DNA of 64,000 nt, taken from positions 1,302,001 to 1,366,000 of the forward strand of contig JAYXKI010000015.1 of the NCBI GenBank assembly GCA_037892935.1, in the 5' to 3' direction. Below, piece after piece: positions 60,399-64,000 of this stretch. Position 1 is the first letter of the stretch. Each line of letters opens with the position of its first letter. Position numbers and translations under genes: made by a program. Under the pieces are notes generated by a model. The model had not been told where the DNA came from and ran no database searches. It saw only the letters and a list, made by a program, of their open reading frames with translations. This DNA is from Phlebopus portentosus (taxonomy: Eukaryota; Basidiomycota; Agaricomycetes; Boletales; Boletinellaceae).

Positions 60399-60792
60399 TA
60401 TTTAATAAGGATATTTTCTGGGTATTTTAAAAAGATGACCGTCGACGACGGAATCTGAGTGGCTACGAATGGATGTCCACGAGGCCATCAAGAATGAATG
60501 AAGCCCTGCTTATGTAACGCGGTCCGTCTCTAAGCAATTGACTTCAACCGCGATACACTATTCAAGAACATCAATGCCTCTCAATCACAGAAATATGCTG
60601 CAAGTCGCTCGCGGTGTCATCGTCGAGAGCTGCAATGTCGCGGAATTTGCAGAAAATTGGAATATGAGGCTCAATGGTACTCGGCAATCAGCGAGAAGAT
60701 AAGATATCTTCAAACACAGAAACGATGATCGTCTTCTACAATCTTCTCTCGTCTTCATCTTCCTGAGAATCGTCTACATCGCCATCAAAACA
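60399..60792. promoter_or_regulatory. Divergent promoter interval, Opy1-like gene / ACBP
   Basis: 394 bp between two divergent start codons. The ACBP side has a long pyrimidine-rich leader (about 60735-60780) directly before the ATG, as often seen at strongly expressed fungal genes. An AAGATATCTT palindrome lies near 60705. Confidence 0.5.
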
Positions 60793-61410
60793 ATGAGTTA
60801 CGAAGCAAAGTTCCAGAAAGCCGTTGAGATTGTCCAGGGTCTGCCTAAAGATGGTCCGGTCAAACCTACTCAGGATGAACAGCTTTATGTGCGTCGCTCT
60901 TCGCTACCCTGAACCCGTCGGTCAAATGCTAACGGCCGCCTCGCGCATTCAGTTCTACAAGTACTACAAGCAAGGTCAGTCACTCCGCCGACTCAGCCGC
61001 GATCGCGGCTGCCTCGGCCTCAGGATAAACTATAGAGTTTCCGCATTGCATCCGCTGTGACATTAGCTTTTGTCTAACTTCGTTCATCCAGCTACAATTG
61101 GCGATGTCGACGTGCCTCGTCCGTCGGGTCTCCTTGACTTCGCCGGCAAGGCCAAATGGTATACTCAACTGTTGCTCTGTCTATGAAACAAACACTAAGA
61201 TATATTACTGATCCAGGGACGCCTGGTCCGAGGTCAAAGGAACTTCAAAGGAGGCTGCGCAGAAATTATACGTGGAGAAGCTCCTAGAGGTTCGTGATCC
61301 AATTTGTAAATATGCTACAGGACGCTCAATGACTGCAATGTGCTCAGATCCTCGAGAAGGCTCCGAAAGAATTCGCCGAGGAGTACATCAAGACCATCAA
61401 CGAAGCTTAG
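60793..61410 (+). CDS. ACB1: Acyl-CoA-binding protein
   Basis: Small cytosolic carrier of long-chain acyl-CoA esters. Exons 60793-60888, 60953-60974, 61092-61158, 61217-61289 and 61348-61410 give 106 residues. The second exon is only 22 nt. All hallmark positions are visible: 'MSYEAKFQKAVEIVQGLPK', 'KPTQDEQLYFYKYYKQATIGD' (the Y-x-x-Y/K-Q-A-T signature), 'RPSGLLDFAGKAKWDAW' and 'VKGTSKEAAQKLYVEKL'. The C-terminal helix 'KAPKEFAEEYIKTINEA' is a little longer than the ~86-residue animal proteins. The start codon follows a pyrimidine-rich leader and is the first ATG in frame. Role in lipid synthesis and trafficking is known for the family. Confidence 0.95.
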
Positions 61411-64000
61411 AGGGAGAAGCATGACAACGAAGAACAATTGTAGGGTATATTATATGAAATACAGACCTCAATCCTCCAATCCAGTGGCATGACTGCAAAA
61501 TGCGCTTGAAATCAGGTCCGTAAGGCTGAAAATTAATGACTTCTTATTGTGGCAGGCATTCTCCGGCAATCCTCGCATCTGGTTCAATAATTGATGATAC
61601 GATTCTTTCACAATGTCAAGCGTGGATAATTCTCATCCTTGCAAAACCATGGCAACTCTACCATCCCCGATGCGACCGAGCTCAGATTCCAATACACGTA
61701 AAATCTGAGAACAAGATGACTATGAGTCTAGGGTCTCCTGCCTTCTTCGGTCTCCTTTTATTAGCCACAGAACAGACTGAAACATCATCAACCATCATTG
61801 CCGACACAAAGAGTAGCCAGAATCTAGGTCAGGTATCCCATCGGCCATACGAGCGTGCCGTCACTCGCATAGCTTCCTCTGTTCCCGTATTCATCTTATT
61901 CGGTGTTCGATCTGGCGTTCACAAGGCGTTTCGAGATTTGATCCTCAATTGGTCGCCATAGGGCACTAAATTCTTCCCAGACTCCGAGATCAGCTCAGAT
62001 CAGATGAACATCACTAAACATAATCAAGTAGCGGCATTATTCACTGGATCCGACATGTCAGAGATCCGTGAGTAGAAGAAGCGACAGTCATGGCTACGGA
62101 AACCCACTGACGATCCCTTCGCGCATCACTCGTTTCTCGCCCGCCGGAGAACGCGTTACTTGGGAACCTGGGAGACGGACAATACCCTCCCCCGCGCGAT
62201 TAATCTATCTATGGAAGCGTCTGGTACCGAGCACACTCAAGCGTGGCGGCGTTTGACTCTGCCATCTGTGAACAATTGCTGACCAAAGGACGGATCACCG
62301 AGGTCACCCCTATCCATCAAAGGCGATGATCGAACCTGCTTTGCTCCTTTATCCAGCCCCTCTACAGACAATTTCCGATTTTCGCAACGAATTTTGCCCA
62401 TTGAGCAACAGATCAACACCCATATTCGAATGTCACGGTGTCTTTGAAACGTCAAATGAAACAATAAAGGCCACAGGGGCAAACAGGTTTGTGTATGACA
62501 GTTACAACAGTCGCGGAGCGGAACTGATGAGTCGGTGCAAATATCCTCAACTGGACGGCTGTCCATCAATACTTCGGTATCGGATCCGTGACGGCGTTGT
62601 TTACAATGAATCCAGGACTACTTTGACCCCGCAGGCTTTTAACTTGCTTAATGCACTTTATTTGAAACTGGTGCCAAGGTTTCCAAATTGTTGTATTTGA
62701 AGATATTCTGCATCACGGCAGAAGGTAATCACTCAACGCAGCGGCGAACGGAGAGAGACACAAGCTTAAAGGAGTGTATCGATATGAGATAATCTCACTA
62801 CCGCGGTAGTCCGACTGGTACTCTAATCCGACTTGATTGGGAGATCAGTTATAATTATTCCTCAAGATCGATGATCGTGCATGGATATGGAACCTTTGGA
62901 GGTACGAATGGGTTCTTTTCACATCCAAGAAAAGAGGGAAAGCCAATAAGAATAATTCGAAGCAGATCGGACAGTTCCCCGATGACGCGGAGCATTTAGC
63001 AGTTACCGTAAGAATATTTTTGAACCATGTATACTGAGAAGCTATTGGAAGCGAGCACGACAACGGAACATTAATCTCAGGCCACATGTACACCCACAGT
63101 AATTTCTGTTATACAGCTACCCGAAAAAAGCACGAGACGAGAACTCCAGAAGCAACACGTGAAGCTCAGAGGCGGTTTCAAACCTGACCCGAGACCCAGT
63201 ACACGGCGACTCGTCTATTCTTCATGAGGGAAAAGGAAAGTTACTTCAACTGGACCGGGACTACGTCATATCCGTCTTCATCGGTGCAAGCCAGTTAGCA
63301 AAACCAAGTAAAGCATTCGCCGGGAACAAGGAGGCATCCAACAGACCGATAACGCGACCCTTTCAGTTCGCCTCACTTTATCCACGCGTAGCACTTACGC
63401 AAGGAAAGAAGCACATGTGCGACGTCAGCATCAGAGATCTGGAGAAGAAGGAGCAAGGACTAGGATGGAAGAAGAACCGGGGTGAGCCCTGGACTAGTAT
63501 CACTTCCCAGGTAAGTAATCGCCTGAGGACAGCCACCTCTGATATTCTTCGCCAGCCACCCTTCGAAATCCAAGTAGCTCGACTCGTGCTTCGGAATTCC
63601 AGAACGCTAATAGGAGTGCTAGTACCAGACCTCTGACTCCTCGTACTTCCGTAGAACAATTCGCAAATTCTTTAAAATGAAGCAAGTAACCGGAGTCCTT
63701 CAGTATTGATGATGATTATTGAAGGAATTGATCGTAACATATAAAGTTCAGAATCATGTTGCTTGAAGGTTGAAGATTACCCACGTTCTAAGCTTAGGTA
63801 AGTGTAGTCAATTCATTCAAACCATTCAAACCATTCTCAGTTATAGCACTTCTCACTTCACGTAAAACAAATTGTATGCTCTCCGTCGTTTCTATTCATC
63901 ATCTGCAGATCATCTGTACATACAAACATTACACGTGGGAAAAACAGACATTATCAAGTCCACTCCTGTTACAAAATATATATCTTGCAGTCAGGCGCTA
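61411..64000. other. 2.6-kb interval to the window end, no recognised gene
   Basis: Contains a plus-strand frame of 141 residues (61536-61961) and one of 124 residues (62326-62700), neither with a family motif, typical codon bias or splice-consistent extension that I can support. The last ~300 bp are AT-rich. A gene whose body lies beyond the window could start here. Confidence 0.4.

Noticed and set aside
62326..62700. 124-codon plus-strand frame near the right end
   Set aside because: A single frame without family signature or supporting splice sites; could be chance.

Overview
The window is nuclear DNA of a filamentous basidiomycete, most likely an Agaricomycete. Genes are dense and on both strands. 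Nearly all are broken by short GT-AG introns, mostly 45-70 nt and sometimes only 38 nt. The proteins are typically fungal: a fused biotin enzyme, Zn2Cys6 regulators, a four-helix fungal membrane protein and an Lsb1/Pin3-type SH3 protein. The class and species are inferences from gene style, not from a marker gene. I rebuilt exons by eye. For eight genes the summed exon lengths are exact multiples of three and end on a stop, so those models are solid.

Layout. 1-6.5 kb: the end of an Hsp20-like gene, an Alba/Rpp25-like gene, the anaphase-promoting-complex subunit APC10 and, on the minus strand, a DDT-WHIM-PHD chromatin protein. 6.9-11.4 kb: two tandem class V aminotransferases (Egt2 / isopenicillin-N-epimerase-like), with a 594-bp non-autonomous hAT element between them. 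11.7-16.1 kb: TRAP-alpha, a complex I 12-kDa subunit and a bifunctional biotin synthesis gene (BioD-BioA fusion). 16.2-26.4 kb: the VPS34 PI3-kinase and a four-TM membrane protein, now separated by a 6.0-kb Ty1/copia retrotransposon. 26.9-29.6 kb: a possible small membrane protein, an SH3 protein and an ICln-like gene. 30.2-39.3 kb: a Nup159/Nup214-type nucleoporin and a GBD/FH3 (formin N-terminal-like) protein without FH2. 41.0-51.0 kb: two tandem paralogous Zn2Cys6 transcription factors. 51-58.5 kb: a long stretch with no gene I can recognise. 58.5-61.4 kb: a dual-PH-domain protein and acyl-CoA-binding protein, divergently transcribed. 61.4-64 kb: nothing recognised.

Most genes are housekeeping and do not form one pathway or a biosynthetic cluster. 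The most interesting feature is the copia insertion. It landed in the last codon of the four-TM protein, and the LTR edge re-creates the same final Tyr-stop. Its other LTR ends 39 bp upstream of the VPS34 start codon, so it has replaced whatever promoter VPS34 had. The element is young (LTRs differ at one of 167 positions) but its polyprotein is broken. It appears to be primed by the anticodon region of initiator tRNA-Met. Other points worth a look are a 15-nt micro-exon in the VPS34 activation loop, the hAT MITE in an aminotransferase promoter, and a 1.58-kb intron in one of the paired regulators.
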